Translations under genes and position numbers: made by a program | DNA from: Sulfitobacter sp. HGT1 | GTDB lineage: Bacteria > Pseudomonadota > Alphaproteobacteria > Rhodobacterales > Rhodobacteraceae | Direction: 5' to 3' | DNA length: 64,000 nucleotides | Assembly (NCBI RefSeq): GCF_013282155.1 | Contig: NZ_BLWI01000014.1 | Span: 1 to 64,000 of the forward strand | Shown here: piece after piece, positions 26,935 through 35,751 of the stretch | Layout of the letters: every line of letters starts with the position of its first letter | Numbering within the stretch: position 1 is the first letter of the stretch | The notes under the pieces: model-generated | Databases searched by the model: none | What the model saw: the letters and a program-made list of their open reading frames with translations, nothing else | Told to the model about the DNA's origin: nothing

Positions 26935-29109
26935 TTGATCCAAACCATCGCAGACGCGCTTGCCAAACAAGGCTATGAAACGCTCACACCCGTACAACAG
27001 GCGGTCACAGATCCGGCCCTTGCCGACGCTGACCTCTTGGTATCCGCACAAACCGGATCAGGCAAGACCGTTGGCTTTGGTCTGGCGATCGCGCCAACCT
27101 TGCTCGGCGGCTCCGAGAAATTCGGCCATGCCGGTGCCCCCCTTGCGCTGATCATTGCCCCCACCCGGGAACTGGCCATGCAGGTCAGCCGCGAATTGAC
27201 CTGGCTTTATGGCCCGGCCGGCGCTGTCGTCACCACCTGTGTGGGCGGCATGGACACGCGCACCGAACGGCGCGCACTGGACCGCGGCGCGCATGTTGTT
27301 GTCGCAACACCGGGCCGCTTGTGCGACCACATCAAGCGCAACAACATCAACCTGTCGGACATCCGCGCCGTGGTGCTGGACGAAGCCGACGAAATGCTGG
27401 ACCTCGGATTCCGGGACGAGCTTGAATTCATCCTTTCGGAAGCCCCCGAAGAACGCCGCACGTTGCTGTTCTCTGCGACAGTTCCTGCCGCGATTGCCAA
27501 GCTGGCGAAATCCTATCAGCGCAACGCACAGCGCGTCGAAACCATCGGCGAGGCCAAGCAGCACACCGATATCGAATACCGCGCCCTGACCGTGCACCCG
27601 CGCGACACGGAAAACGCAATCATCAACGTGCTGCGTTTCTACGAGGCGAAAAACGCCATCGTATTCTGCAACACCCGCGCCGCTGTGGCGCGCCTGACCA
27701 CACGCTTTACCAACCGTGGTTTTTCGGTCGTGGCGCTGTCGGGCGAGCTGTCGCAATCCGAACGTACCAACGCGCTGCAAGCGTTGCGTGACGGCCGCGC
27801 CCGCGTCTGTATCGCGACGGATGTTGCGGCACGCGGTATCGATTTGCCCAACCTCGAACTGGTGATCCACGCCGATCTGCCGTCGAACTCCGACACGCTG
27901 CTGCACCGCTCCGGCCGCACGGGCCGCGCGGGGCGCAAAGGTGTGTCCGCCCTGATCGTGCCTGCAAAACTGCGCAGCAAAGCCAACCGCCTGATCGGTG
28001 GTGCCAAGCTGAAAGTCGAATGGGCCAACCCGCCCTCGGCCGAAGAGGTCAACGCCGAAGATGAAAAGCGTTTGCTGGCTGATTCCGCATGGTCCGATCC
28101 GATCCCTGAAGATGCGGTGGGTTTCGTCGCCAATCTGGTGGAACAGTTCAGCGCCGAACAACTGGCGACAGCTTTTGTGAACCTCTACCGTGCGCGTCAA
28201 TCCGCACCGGAACAGCTGGCCGAACCCGGGACACCTGCCGATGAAAAGCCGCGTGGCGATTTTGGCCCGTCTGTGTGGTTCTCGATCTCTGTCGGGCGCA
28301 ACCAGGACGCAGAACCACGCACCATCCTGCCGATGATCTGCCGCATGGGCGATCTGACCAAGGATGACGTGGGCGCGATCCGTGTGCAGCCCAGCCATAC
28401 CTTTGTCGAAATCCTGGCCACCTCCGAGGCCAAGTTCGTCAATGCGCTTGGCCCCGATATGAAAGTCGAAGACGGTGCAATCGTCACCAAGCTGGACAAG
28501 GCACCTGACCTGTCGCGTGGTCCCAAGCCCGGCGGCCGCGGCCCCAAGCCTGATCGTGGCCCCAAGCCCGACCGCGGCCCCCGCCCCGAACGTGCGCCGC
28601 GCCCGGCCTATGACCCCGATGCCCCAAGCGCACCGTACAAACCCCGCGCCGAAACCGCAGAAGCGCCTGTCGCCTACAGCGAAAAACCGCGCGGCCCAAA
28701 GCCACAGGGCGAAAAGCCACGCGGTGACAAACCCAAGTTCGAAAAACCCCGCGCCCCCAAAGGTGAACGGCCGCCAAAGTCTCACAAGACAGAACGCACC
28801 CCGATGAAAGCCGGCGCAGCGCCCAAGCCAAAGTCGAACCCGAAACCAGACGCCTTTGAAAAGCCCGCAGGCAAGCCAAAGGCCAAAGCGGTCTGGAAGA
28901 AAGAGAAATCCGACGCGCCACGCGGTGATGCAAAGCCAGCGGCAGACAAGCCGTTCAATGCGCGCGCAGCTGATCCGTCCAAGCGTTTCGTGCCCCCGAA
29001 CAAGCTGGGTCAGGCTGGCGGCAAACCAAAGGGCGGCAAGCCTGCTGGCAGACCAAAAGGCGGCGAAGGTGCACCCAAACGTGCAAAAAGCAGCTTCCGC
29101 CCCAAATAA
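26935..29109 (+). CDS. DEAD-box ATP-dependent RNA helicase with basic C-terminal tail
   Basis: A 724-residue RNA helicase. Motifs in order: Q-motif near YETLTPVQQAV, AQTGSGKT (I), PTRELAMQV (Ia), VLDEADEMLDLG (II), FSATVP (III), and HRSGRTGRAGRKG (VI). Residues after about 440 include a DbpA-like RNA-binding module (VWFSISVGRNQDAEPRTILP, HTFVEIL), then about 200 residues of low-complexity K/P/R/G-rich sequence with repeated GPKPDRGP units, probably a disordered RNA-binding tail. TTG 26935 is taken as start: it has AGGA seven bases upstream and gives the usual family N-terminus. GTG 26872 is an alternative. It probably acts in ribosome assembly or cold adaptation like DeaD/CsdA. Confidence 0.9.
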   Translation: MIQTIADALAKQGYETLTPVQQAVTDPALADADLLVSAQTGSGKTVGFGLAIAPTLLGGSEKFGHAGAPLALIIAPTRELAMQVSRELTWLYGPAGAVVTTCVGGMDTRTERRALDRGAHVVVATPGRLCDHIKRNNINLSDIRAVVLDEADEMLDLGFRDELEFILSEAPEERRTLLFSATVPAAIAKLAKSYQRNAQRVETIGEAKQHTDIEYRALTVHPRDTENAIINVLRFYEAKNAIVFCNTRAAVARLTTRFTNRGFSVVALSGELSQSERTNALQALRDGRARVCIATDVAARGIDLPNLELVIHADLPSNSDTLLHRSGRTGRAGRKGVSALIVPAKLRSKANRLIGGAKLKVEWANPPSAEEVNAEDEKRLLADSAWSDPIPEDAVGFVANLVEQFSAEQLATAFVNLYRARQSAPEQLAEPGTPADEKPRGDFGPSVWFSISVGRNQDAEPRTILPMICRMGDLTKDDVGAIRVQPSHTFVEILATSEAKFVNALGPDMKVEDGAIVTKLDKAPDLSRGPKPGGRGPKPDRGPKPDRGPRPERAPRPAYDPDAPSAPYKPRAETAEAPVAYSEKPRGPKPQGEKPRGDKPKFEKPRAPKGERPPKSHKTERTPMKAGAAPKPKSNPKPDAFEKPAGKPKAKAVWKKEKSDAPRGDAKPAADKPFNARAADPSKRFVPPNKLGQAGGKPKGGKPAGRPKGGEGAPKRAKSSFRPK

Positions 29110-29117
29110 GCGATATC

Positions 29118-29145
29118 AAAGCACGCGGTTCACGCCGCGTGCTTT
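29118..29145 (+). terminator. Strong hairpin after the helicase gene
   Basis: AAAGCACGCGG (29118-29128) pairs perfectly with CCGCGTGCTTT (29135-29145) across a 6-base loop. There is no long T run, but the position 9 bp after the helicase stop fits a transcription terminator or mRNA-stabilising hairpin. Confidence 0.65.
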
Positions 29146-29200
29146 GCACATCCAGCCTTCAGCAACACACGACAGCAACAGACAACGCCCGAAAAGCCGC

Positions 29201-29245
29201 CCGGAATTTTCAAAAATTCCGGCCCGTTTTCTTTGAAAGAAAACG
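29201..29245. repeat. Two tandem palindromes upstream of tpa
   Basis: CCGGAATTTT (29201-29210) faces AAAATTCCGG (29213-29222). Two bases on, CGTTTTCTTT (29225-29234) faces AAAGAAAACG (29236-29245) around a single G. The two near-perfect palindromes are back to back in the gap between helicase and tpa (29110-29412), which otherwise holds the helicase hairpin and the tpa control region. Confidence 0.6.
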
Positions 29246-29291
29246 CCATCAAGCCGCTGATGTTTTCTAAACCGTCGCGGCTCCCTGTCAT

Positions 29292-29373
29292 TTGGACCTA
29301 AAGATAGGTGCCGACTGGCCCTACTGTACCCTTCCCATTTGCGCTGATGTCATATCAAACTAGGCTGTATAAT
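29292..29373 (+). promoter_or_regulatory. tpa promoter with putative TauR direct repeats
   Basis: TTGGACCTAA (29292-29301) and CTGGCCCTAC (29315-29324) are direct repeats starting 23 bp apart. They resemble the CTGGACYTAA repeats that, as I recall, TauR of Rhodobacter capsulatus binds upstream of tpa. A perfect TATAAT at 29368-29373 without a good -35 box fits an activator-dependent promoter. Confidence 0.5.
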
Positions 29374-29412
29374 CACGCCTATACCCATCCTCATATTCGA
29401 AAGGTCAGCCCC

Positions 29413-30804
29413 ATGGACGGCACATTCAACGAGAACGACATCTCCCGTGTGGTCGAGGCCGACCGCGCCCATATCTGGCACCACCTGAGCCAGCATAAAC
29501 CCTACGAGACAACCGACCCCCGCATCATCGTCGAAGGCAAGGGCATGCGCGTCTGGGATCAAAAGGGCAAAGAGCATCTGGATGCCGTGTCCGGTGGCGT
29601 CTGGACCGTCAACGTCGGCTATGGCCGCGAAAGCATCGCCAATGCCGTGCGCGACCAGTTGATCAAGCTGAACTATTTCGCAGGCTCTGCCGGGTCGATC
29701 CCGGGGTCGATCTTTGCTGAAAAGCTGATCGAAAAAATGCCGGGGATGAGCCGGGTGTACTATTGCAACTCTGGCTCCGAGGCGAACGAGAAGGGCTTCA
29801 AGATGGTCCGCCAGATCGCTCACAAGCGCTATGGCGGCAAAAAGCACAAAATCCTGTACCGTGATCGCGATTATCACGGCACGACCATCGCCTGCCTGTC
29901 CGCTGGCGGTCAGGATGAACGCAATGCGCAATACGGCCCTTTCACCGACGGGTTCGTGCGCGTGCCCCATTGCCTCGAGTATCGCAAATTCGAACAGGAC
30001 GGTGCGCCCGATGAAAATTACGGCGTTTGGGCGGCAGACCAGATCGAAAAGATCATCCTTGCCGAAGGCCCCGATACCGTTGGCGGGCTGTGCCTTGAAC
30101 CCGTGACCGCAGGCGGCGGCGTGATTACGCCCCCCGATGGCTATTGGGAGCGCGTGCAGGAAATCTGCCGCAAGTATGACATCCTGCTGCACATCGACGA
30201 AGTCGTCTGCGGCGTGGGGCGCACCGGCGAATGGTTCGGCTATCAGCATTACGGCATCAAGCCCGACATGGTGACGATGGCCAAAGGTGTTGCCTCGGGC
30301 TATGCCGCCATCGCCTGCCTTGTGACCACCGAAGAGGTGTTCAACATGTTCAAGGACGATGCCAGCGATCCGATGAACTACTTCCGCGATATTTCGACCT
30401 TTGGCGGCTGTACTGCCGGCCCAACGGCGGGCATCGAAAACATGGCGATCATCGAGCGTGAAAACCTGCTGCAGAACACCACGAACATGGGCCACTATAT
30501 GCTTGAGCAGCTCGAAGAGCTGTCGGACAAATATTCGGTCATCGGTCAGGTGCGCGGCAAAGGTTTGTTCCTTGGGGCAGAACTGGTTCAGGACCGCAGC
30601 ACACGCGAGCCGGTCGTTGAAAAGATGGTGCAGGCCGTGGTGGCCGATTGCATGGCCCAAGGGGTCATTATCGGTGCCACCAACCGTTCCTTGCCGGGCA
30701 AGAACAATACGCTGTGCTTCAGCCCTGCCCTGATCGCCATGAAAGACGATATCGATGAAATCATCGCAGCGGTCGATGGCGCGATGGGACGTGTGTTCGG
30801 GTAA
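29413..30804 (+). CDS. tpa: Taurine--pyruvate aminotransferase
   Basis: A 463-residue class-III PLP aminotransferase that transfers the amino group of taurine to pyruvate, giving sulfoacetaldehyde and alanine. Motifs: VSGGVWTVNVGYG, YYCNSGSEANEKGFKM (cofactor phosphate), DRDYHGTTIA, LHIDEVVCGVGRTGEWF (Asp to pyridine N) and MAKGVASGYA with the Schiff-base lysine K291. The start at 29413 follows the promoter; an earlier in-frame ATG at 29308 would overlap it. The substrate is assigned from nearby tauR and xsc; on sequence alone it could be another omega-aminotransferase. Confidence 0.93.
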   Translation: MDGTFNENDISRVVEADRAHIWHHLSQHKPYETTDPRIIVEGKGMRVWDQKGKEHLDAVSGGVWTVNVGYGRESIANAVRDQLIKLNYFAGSAGSIPGSIFAEKLIEKMPGMSRVYYCNSGSEANEKGFKMVRQIAHKRYGGKKHKILYRDRDYHGTTIACLSAGGQDERNAQYGPFTDGFVRVPHCLEYRKFEQDGAPDENYGVWAADQIEKIILAEGPDTVGGLCLEPVTAGGGVITPPDGYWERVQEICRKYDILLHIDEVVCGVGRTGEWFGYQHYGIKPDMVTMAKGVASGYAAIACLVTTEEVFNMFKDDASDPMNYFRDISTFGGCTAGPTAGIENMAIIERENLLQNTTNMGHYMLEQLEELSDKYSVIGQVRGKGLFLGAELVQDRSTREPVVEKMVQAVVADCMAQGVIIGATNRSLPGKNNTLCFSPALIAMKDDIDEIIAAVDGAMGRVFG

Positions 30805-30930
30805 CGCAGGGAGGCAATCAAACGCCGCCCCCGACAATCCACATGGCTATTTGTTGCCGACCGCTGAAATTAGGCTGGAACTTTATTCGACACGCTGCGT
30901 TTATCCAGTGAACGTAAACCGGAGAATACC

Positions 30931-31188
30931 ATGAAAAAGTTTTTGATGATCCTGCCACTGCTTGGCGCAGTTGCAGCCTGTGACACACAAAACCAGTCCG
31001 CCTTGACTGGTGCAGCCGCGGGAGCCGCTTTGGGTGCCGTCGTTTCCAACGACAGTGACCGCACAAAAGGTGCCGTTCTTGGCGGCCTGGCTGGTGCAGC
31101 TGCCGGTGCCTACATCGGTCGCGGCGCGAACGGTCAGTGCGTTTACCAGAACTCTGCTGGCCAGCGCTACACGGCTGCTTGCCCATAA
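30931..31188 (+). CDS. Small glycine-zipper lipoprotein
   Basis: An 85-residue lipoprotein: signal peptide with lipobox VAAC (cysteine 17), then two glycine/alanine-zipper segments (GAAAGAALGAVV and GLAGAAAGAYIG) that may pack in a membrane, and a C-terminal domain with two cysteines (QCVYQNSAGQRY, then AACP). Similar proteins sit in the outer membrane and are often stress-linked, but the role is unknown. It lies between tpa and tauR with its own Shine-Dalgarno (CCGGAG) and its own terminator, so it is probably a separate unit. Confidence 0.75.
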   Translation: MKKFLMILPLLGAVAACDTQNQSALTGAAAGAALGAVVSNDSDRTKGAVLGGLAGAAAGAYIGRGANGQCVYQNSAGQRYTAACP

Positions 31189-31220
31189 GCGCTGCTGCTT
31201 AAAGCACAGACAAACAATCA

Positions 31221-31248
31221 GGCCTCGGCATTTGCCGGGGCCTTTTTT
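31221..31248 (+). terminator. Rho-independent terminator
   Basis: GGCCTCGGC (31221-31229) pairs with GCCGGGGCC (31234-31242, one G-U pair) around a 4-base loop, followed by six T. It ends the lipoprotein transcript before tauR. Confidence 0.92.
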
Positions 31249-31283
31249 GTGGGGCTGACGGATAATGCCAGATTGCACCGCAG

Positions 31284-31293
31284 CTAAGTCCAG
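31284..31293 (-). promoter_or_regulatory. Putative TauR half-site before tauR
   Basis: CTAAGTCCAG reads CTGGACTTAG on the minus strand, one base from the CTGGACYTAA TauR repeat. It ends 15 bp before the tauR start, where binding could produce autorepression. A single copy, so moderate support. Confidence 0.4.
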
Positions 31294-31308
31294 CCTAGGC
31301 TCGATGCC

Positions 31309-32772
31309 ATGGCGCTTCCTGTTGAAACATTTTTTTTGCACCCCGACGCACAGGGCACACTGCAACAGCAGATCCAGCAGATGATTGCCCAAGGCATCTT
31401 GACCGGACGCTTTGGCACAGGCGAGAAATTACCCTCCACGCGGAAACTGGCAGCGCATCTGGGGATCAGCCGGATCACGGTGACCATCGCCTATACCGAG
31501 CTGTTGGCGAATGACTACCTGACCTCCAGGGGGCGATCCGGCTATTATGTTTCGGAAAACGCGCCCGCCCCGCCGCAATTTACCCCCGCTGAAAACACCC
31601 CCGATGCCGTCGATTGGACACGCGCCATCGGGCAGCGGTTTAGCGGCGGCGTGACCCCGATCAAACCACAGGACTGGGCCAGCTATCGGTATCCGTTCAT
31701 CTACGGGCAGGCGGACCCGACATTATTCGATCATGCCAACTGGCGGCTTTGTGCGCTTCAGGCCTTGGGGCAGCGCGACTTTACGGCGTTGACGACAGAT
31801 TACTATGATCAGGACGATCCCAAGCTGATTGAATTCATCGCCCGCCATTCCCTGCCACGGCGGGGGATATCGGCCCGACCCGAACAGATATTGATCACGC
31901 TGGGGGCGCAGAATGCTTTGTGGCTTACCGCGCAGGTTCTGCTGACCCAACGCCGCCGCGCCGCACTTGAGGACCCCTGCTATCCCGCACTTCGGGATAT
32001 CTTGACCCAATCGCGCTGCCACATGTCGCCCGTGCAGGTGGATCAAGAAGGGCTGATACCCGATGCCATTCCCGACGATACCGATGTGATATTTACCACC
32101 CCCAGCCACCAATGCCCCACCACCGCGACCATGCCCATGGCACGGCGTCGGGCTTTGCTGGACCGCGCCCGCGCTTTGGATGCGCTGATCGTCGAGGATG
32201 ATTACGAATTCGAGATGTCGTTCCTGAAATCCCCCTCACCCTCGCTCAAATCGCTCGATCAGGACGGGCGCGTGATCTATGTCGGCAGCTTTTCGAAATC
32301 GCTGTTTCCCGGTCTGCGCCTTGGCTATCTGGTCGGCTCCGAACCGTTCATCCGCGAGGCGCGCGCCCTGCGTGCATCCGTCTTGCGGCATCCGCCGGGG
32401 CATATCCAGCGCACGGCTGCCTATTTCCTGTCGCTGGGTCACTACGACGCGCTGGTCCGCCGGATGAGCAACGCTCTGCATAAACGCCGCACGGTGATGG
32501 AGGACGCGATCAAGGCAAACGGGCTGCAAATCGCAGGGCGCGGTGCCTATGGCGGGTCGTCTTTCTGGATGCGCGCGCCGGATCACATCCGCACCGATGA
32601 CCTGGCCATGCGCTTGCGCGCGAAATCCGTGCTGATTGAACCCGGTGCGCCATTTTTCAACGGCGACGCGCCACCGCAAAATTATTACCGACTTGCCTAT
32701 TCGTCGATCCCGGCCGCGCAAATTGCTGCCGGTATTGCCCATGTGGCCCAGGCAATCGGTGGCCGTGGCTAA
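31309..32772 (+). CDS. tauR: MocR/GntR-type regulator of taurine catabolism
   Basis: A 487-residue MocR-subfamily regulator. The N-terminal GntR winged helix covers about 1-75 (KLPSTRKLAAHLGISRITV). A class-I aminotransferase-like domain covers about 100-480, with the PLP lysine in VGSFSKSLFPGLRLGYLV. The family uses PLP as sensor and rarely keeps transaminase activity. Its place between tpa and xsc matches TauR, the activator of taurine genes in Rhodobacter. TauR-like repeats precede tpa and tauR. Other MocR proteins would look similar, so the name rests on context. Confidence 0.9.
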   Translation: MALPVETFFLHPDAQGTLQQQIQQMIAQGILTGRFGTGEKLPSTRKLAAHLGISRITVTIAYTELLANDYLTSRGRSGYYVSENAPAPPQFTPAENTPDAVDWTRAIGQRFSGGVTPIKPQDWASYRYPFIYGQADPTLFDHANWRLCALQALGQRDFTALTTDYYDQDDPKLIEFIARHSLPRRGISARPEQILITLGAQNALWLTAQVLLTQRRRAALEDPCYPALRDILTQSRCHMSPVQVDQEGLIPDAIPDDTDVIFTTPSHQCPTTATMPMARRRALLDRARALDALIVEDDYEFEMSFLKSPSPSLKSLDQDGRVIYVGSFSKSLFPGLRLGYLVGSEPFIREARALRASVLRHPPGHIQRTAAYFLSLGHYDALVRRMSNALHKRRTVMEDAIKANGLQIAGRGAYGGSSFWMRAPDHIRTDDLAMRLRAKSVLIEPGAPFFNGDAPPQNYYRLAYSSIPAAQIAAGIAHVAQAIGGRG

Positions 32773-32871
32773 ACTGGCCTTATCCAGCCGCTGCTGCTGG
32801 CCCTAACCCGTATGCGCTCCACCGCCTACTGTGCCTGTAAATCAAAATCACCTCCAAGGATGCCCCCCGAC

Positions 32872-34650
32872 ATGAAGATGACCACCGAAGAAGCCTTTGT
32901 GAAAACCCTTCAGATGCACGGCATCGACAACGCGTTCGGGATTATCGGGTCGGCGATGATGCCGATCTCTGACATTTTCCCTGACGCGGGCATCACATTC
33001 TGGGATTGCGCCCACGAAGGCAGCGCCGGCATGATGGCAGACGGTTTCACCCGCGCGACCGGCAAGATGTCGATGATGATCGCGCAGAACGGTCCCGGCA
33101 TCACCAACTTTGTCACGGCTGTGAAAACCGCCTATTGGAACCACACGCCCTGCCTGTTGGTCACACCCCAAGCCGCGAACAAGACCATCGGCCAAGGCGG
33201 CTTCCAAGAGATGGAGCAGATGAACCTGTTCGCCGATTGCGTCGCCTATCAGGAAGAAGTCCGCGACCCGTCGCGCATCGCCGAAACCCTGAACCGTGTC
33301 ATCATGCAGGCCAAACGCGCCTCGGCCCCCGCGCAGATCAACGTGCCGCGCGATTTCTGGACCCAAGTGATCGACATCGACCTGCCCGAAATCGTGGCGT
33401 TCGAGCGTCCCTCGGGCGGTGAAGTGGCCATCACCAAGGCGGCAGAGTTGCTGTCGAATGCCAAGTTTCCGGTGATCCTGAACGGTGCCGGCGTGGTGCT
33501 GGCGCAAGGCGGGATCGAGGCAAGCAAGCTGCTGGCCGAACGCCTGTCGGCACCCGTGTGTGTCGGCTATCAGCACAACGACGCCTTCCCCGGCGGGCAT
33601 CCGCTGTTTGCGGGGCCGTTGGGCTATAACGGGTCAAAGGCGGGGATGGAGCTGATTGCGAAAGCCGATGTCGTTCTGGCCCTTGGCACGCGGTTGAACC
33701 CGTTTTCGACCCTGCCCGGCTATGGCATTGACTACTGGCCCAAGGACGCCAAGATCATTCAGGTCGATATCAACCCCGACCGCATCGGCCTGACCAAAAA
33801 GGTGACCGTTGGCATCGTCGGTGACGCCACCAAAGTTGCCACCGCGCTGCTGGCCAATCTGTCGGAATCCGCTGGCGATGAGGGGCGCGAGGACCGCAAA
33901 GCCACCATAGGTGCCACCAAGTCGAAATGGGCGCAACAACTGTCCGGCATGGACCACGAAGACGACGATCCAGGCACAACCTGGAACGAACGCGCGCGCG
34001 CGGACAAACCCGACTGGATGAGCCCCCGCATGGCGTGGCGTGCGATCCAATCCGCGCTGCCTGCCAATGCGATCATATCGTCCGACATCGGCAACAACTG
34101 CGCCATCGGCAACGCCTATCCATCGTTTGACGAGGGCCGCAAATATCTGGCCCCCGGTCTGTTCGGCCCCTGTGGCTATGGCCTGCCCGCCATTGTCGGG
34201 GCCAAGATCGGTTGCCGTGATGTCCCTGTTGTGGGGTTTGCCGGCGATGGTGCCTTTGGCATTTCGGTCAATGAACTGACGGCGATTGGCCGCGGCGAAT
34301 GGCCCGCCGTGACCCAGGTCGTGTTCCGCAACTACCAATGGGGTGCTGAAAAGCGCAATTCGACCCTGTGGTTCGATGACAACTTTGTCGGGACCGAGCT
34401 GGACGAACAGGTGTCCTATGCTGGCATCGCGCAGTCGTGCGGTTTGCAGGGCGTCGTGGCGCGGACAATGGACGAACTGACCGCCGCGCTGAACAAGGCC
34501 ATCGACGACCAGATGAACCACGGCAAAACCACCCTGATCGAGGCGATGATCAATCAGGAACTGGGCGAACCCTTCCGCCGTGACGCGATGAAGAAACCCG
34601 TATCGGTCGCGGGCATCAGCAAAGACGACATGCGCGCCCAGACGGTCTAG
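32872..34650 (+). CDS. xsc: Sulfoacetaldehyde acetyltransferase
   Basis: A 592-residue thiamine-diphosphate enzyme that converts sulfoacetaldehyde and phosphate to acetyl phosphate and sulfite in the cytoplasm. Motifs: FGIIGSAMMPISDIFP, the ThDP glutamate in CAHEGSAGMMADG, and the Mg-ThDP signature GDGAFGISVNELTAIGRGEW ending at RNYQWGAEK. The start MKMTTEEAF at 32872 is the conserved N-terminus; AAGGA lies about 15 bases upstream. CTGGCCTTAT at 32774-32783 is a weaker TauR-like box. ackA follows 3 bp after the stop, so the acetyl phosphate is probably used for ATP formation. Confidence 0.97.
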   Translation: MKMTTEEAFVKTLQMHGIDNAFGIIGSAMMPISDIFPDAGITFWDCAHEGSAGMMADGFTRATGKMSMMIAQNGPGITNFVTAVKTAYWNHTPCLLVTPQAANKTIGQGGFQEMEQMNLFADCVAYQEEVRDPSRIAETLNRVIMQAKRASAPAQINVPRDFWTQVIDIDLPEIVAFERPSGGEVAITKAAELLSNAKFPVILNGAGVVLAQGGIEASKLLAERLSAPVCVGYQHNDAFPGGHPLFAGPLGYNGSKAGMELIAKADVVLALGTRLNPFSTLPGYGIDYWPKDAKIIQVDINPDRIGLTKKVTVGIVGDATKVATALLANLSESAGDEGREDRKATIGATKSKWAQQLSGMDHEDDDPGTTWNERARADKPDWMSPRMAWRAIQSALPANAIISSDIGNNCAIGNAYPSFDEGRKYLAPGLFGPCGYGLPAIVGAKIGCRDVPVVGFAGDGAFGISVNELTAIGRGEWPAVTQVVFRNYQWGAEKRNSTLWFDDNFVGTELDEQVSYAGIAQSCGLQGVVARTMDELTAALNKAIDDQMNHGKTTLIEAMINQELGEPFRRDAMKKPVSVAGISKDDMRAQTV

Positions 34651-34653
34651 GGC

Positions 34654-35736
34654 ATGGCGGGCACCCATATCCTTGTGATCAATGCAGGGTCGTCTTCGAT
34701 CAAGACGGCCTTGTTTGACGGTGATCTGGCCGAAGTCCTTCGGATCGAGGCGACAGGCATTGGCGGTATCGGTGCGGTCAAGACGGGCGCGGCCTCAGAA
34801 CCTGCCGATCTGCCCGATAATGCCGCAGCGTTGGCCGCCATCTTTGACGCGCTGTCACGGCAGGGCATTACCCTGACCTCACTACGCGCTGTGGCGCACC
34901 GCGTTGTGCATGGCGGCACCGCGCTAACCGCCCCGCACCGCATCACACCCGCCATTCGCCAAGCCATCGTCGATTGCATCCCGCTTGCCCCGTTGCATAA
35001 CCCGCATCATCTGGCAGCGATTGACGCGGTTTCAGCGCTTGCCCCCGACCTGCCGCAATGCGCCAGTTTCGACACGGCGTTTCACGCCACGATTCCCGAC
35101 CTCGCCCGCCGCTATGCCCTGCCGGACCGCCCCGATCTTGCCGGGCTGCAACGCTACGGGTTTCACGGCACCAGCTACGCCGCCCTTGTGCGCAACCTGC
35201 CCCAGCAAAGCGGCACCCTGCCCAAACGCTTGCTGGCGTTTCACCTTGGCAACGGCGCGTCTGCCTGTGCGATCCTTGACGGCCAAAGCGTGGCCACCAC
35301 GATGGGCTATTCGCCGCTATCGGGCCTGACCATGGGCACACGGGTAGGAGAGATCGACGCAGGTGCCGTGCTGCGCCTTGTCCGCCAACTCGGGCTGGAT
35401 CAGACTGAAACCCTGCTGAACCATCACTCCGGTCTTCTGGGGCTATCCGGCATCAGTTCAGACATGCGGACACTTGAAAACAGCGACACCCCCAAGGCCC
35501 GCTTTGCCATCGACCATTTCTGCTATTGGGCCGCCCGTCAGGCGGGGTCGTTGATCGCGGCCATGGGCGGGCTGGATGCTGTGGCCTTTACGGGCGGCAT
35601 TGGCGAAAACTCTGCCCTGATCAGGACTGCTGTTCTTGACAAGCTGTCATGGATGGGAAAGTTTCCCAGCTATACCGTTGCTGCGCAGGAAGAAATTCAG
35701 ATCGCCGGCGAAGCCAACGCCCTGCTGACCACCTGA
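34654..35736 (+). CDS. ackA: Acetate kinase
   Basis: A 360-residue kinase, shorter than the usual ~400. It interconverts acetyl phosphate plus ADP and acetate plus ATP. Motifs: VINAGSSSIKTALF (phosphate 1), AVAHRVVHGGTAL, GFHGTSYAAL, HLGNGASACAI, MGYSPLSGLTMGTRVGEID and FTGGIGENSALIR (adenosine). It begins 3 bp after xsc and ends 15 bp before soeA, suggesting one transcript. Many taurine clusters carry pta at this point; here ackA would harvest ATP from Xsc-derived acetyl phosphate. Confidence 0.95.
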   Translation: MAGTHILVINAGSSSIKTALFDGDLAEVLRIEATGIGGIGAVKTGAASEPADLPDNAAALAAIFDALSRQGITLTSLRAVAHRVVHGGTALTAPHRITPAIRQAIVDCIPLAPLHNPHHLAAIDAVSALAPDLPQCASFDTAFHATIPDLARRYALPDRPDLAGLQRYGFHGTSYAALVRNLPQQSGTLPKRLLAFHLGNGASACAILDGQSVATTMGYSPLSGLTMGTRVGEIDAGAVLRLVRQLGLDQTETLLNHHSGLLGLSGISSDMRTLENSDTPKARFAIDHFCYWAARQAGSLIAAMGGLDAVAFTGGIGENSALIRTAVLDKLSWMGKFPSYTVAAQEEIQIAGEANALLTT

Positions 35737-35751
35737 GAAAAGAGAGCAAGG

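Noticed and set aside
27058-28785. 575-codon frame antisense to the DEAD-box helicase
   Set aside because: The helicase motifs are unambiguous on the plus strand; the antisense product is a composition artefact.
29118-29245. Possible CRISPR or REP array formed by the successive hairpins
   Set aside because: The hairpins differ from one another in sequence and spacing, so there is no repeat-spacer structure.
29350-30837. 495-codon frame antisense to tpa
   Set aside because: It has no recognisable domain and runs through the tpa promoter; tpa itself is complete.
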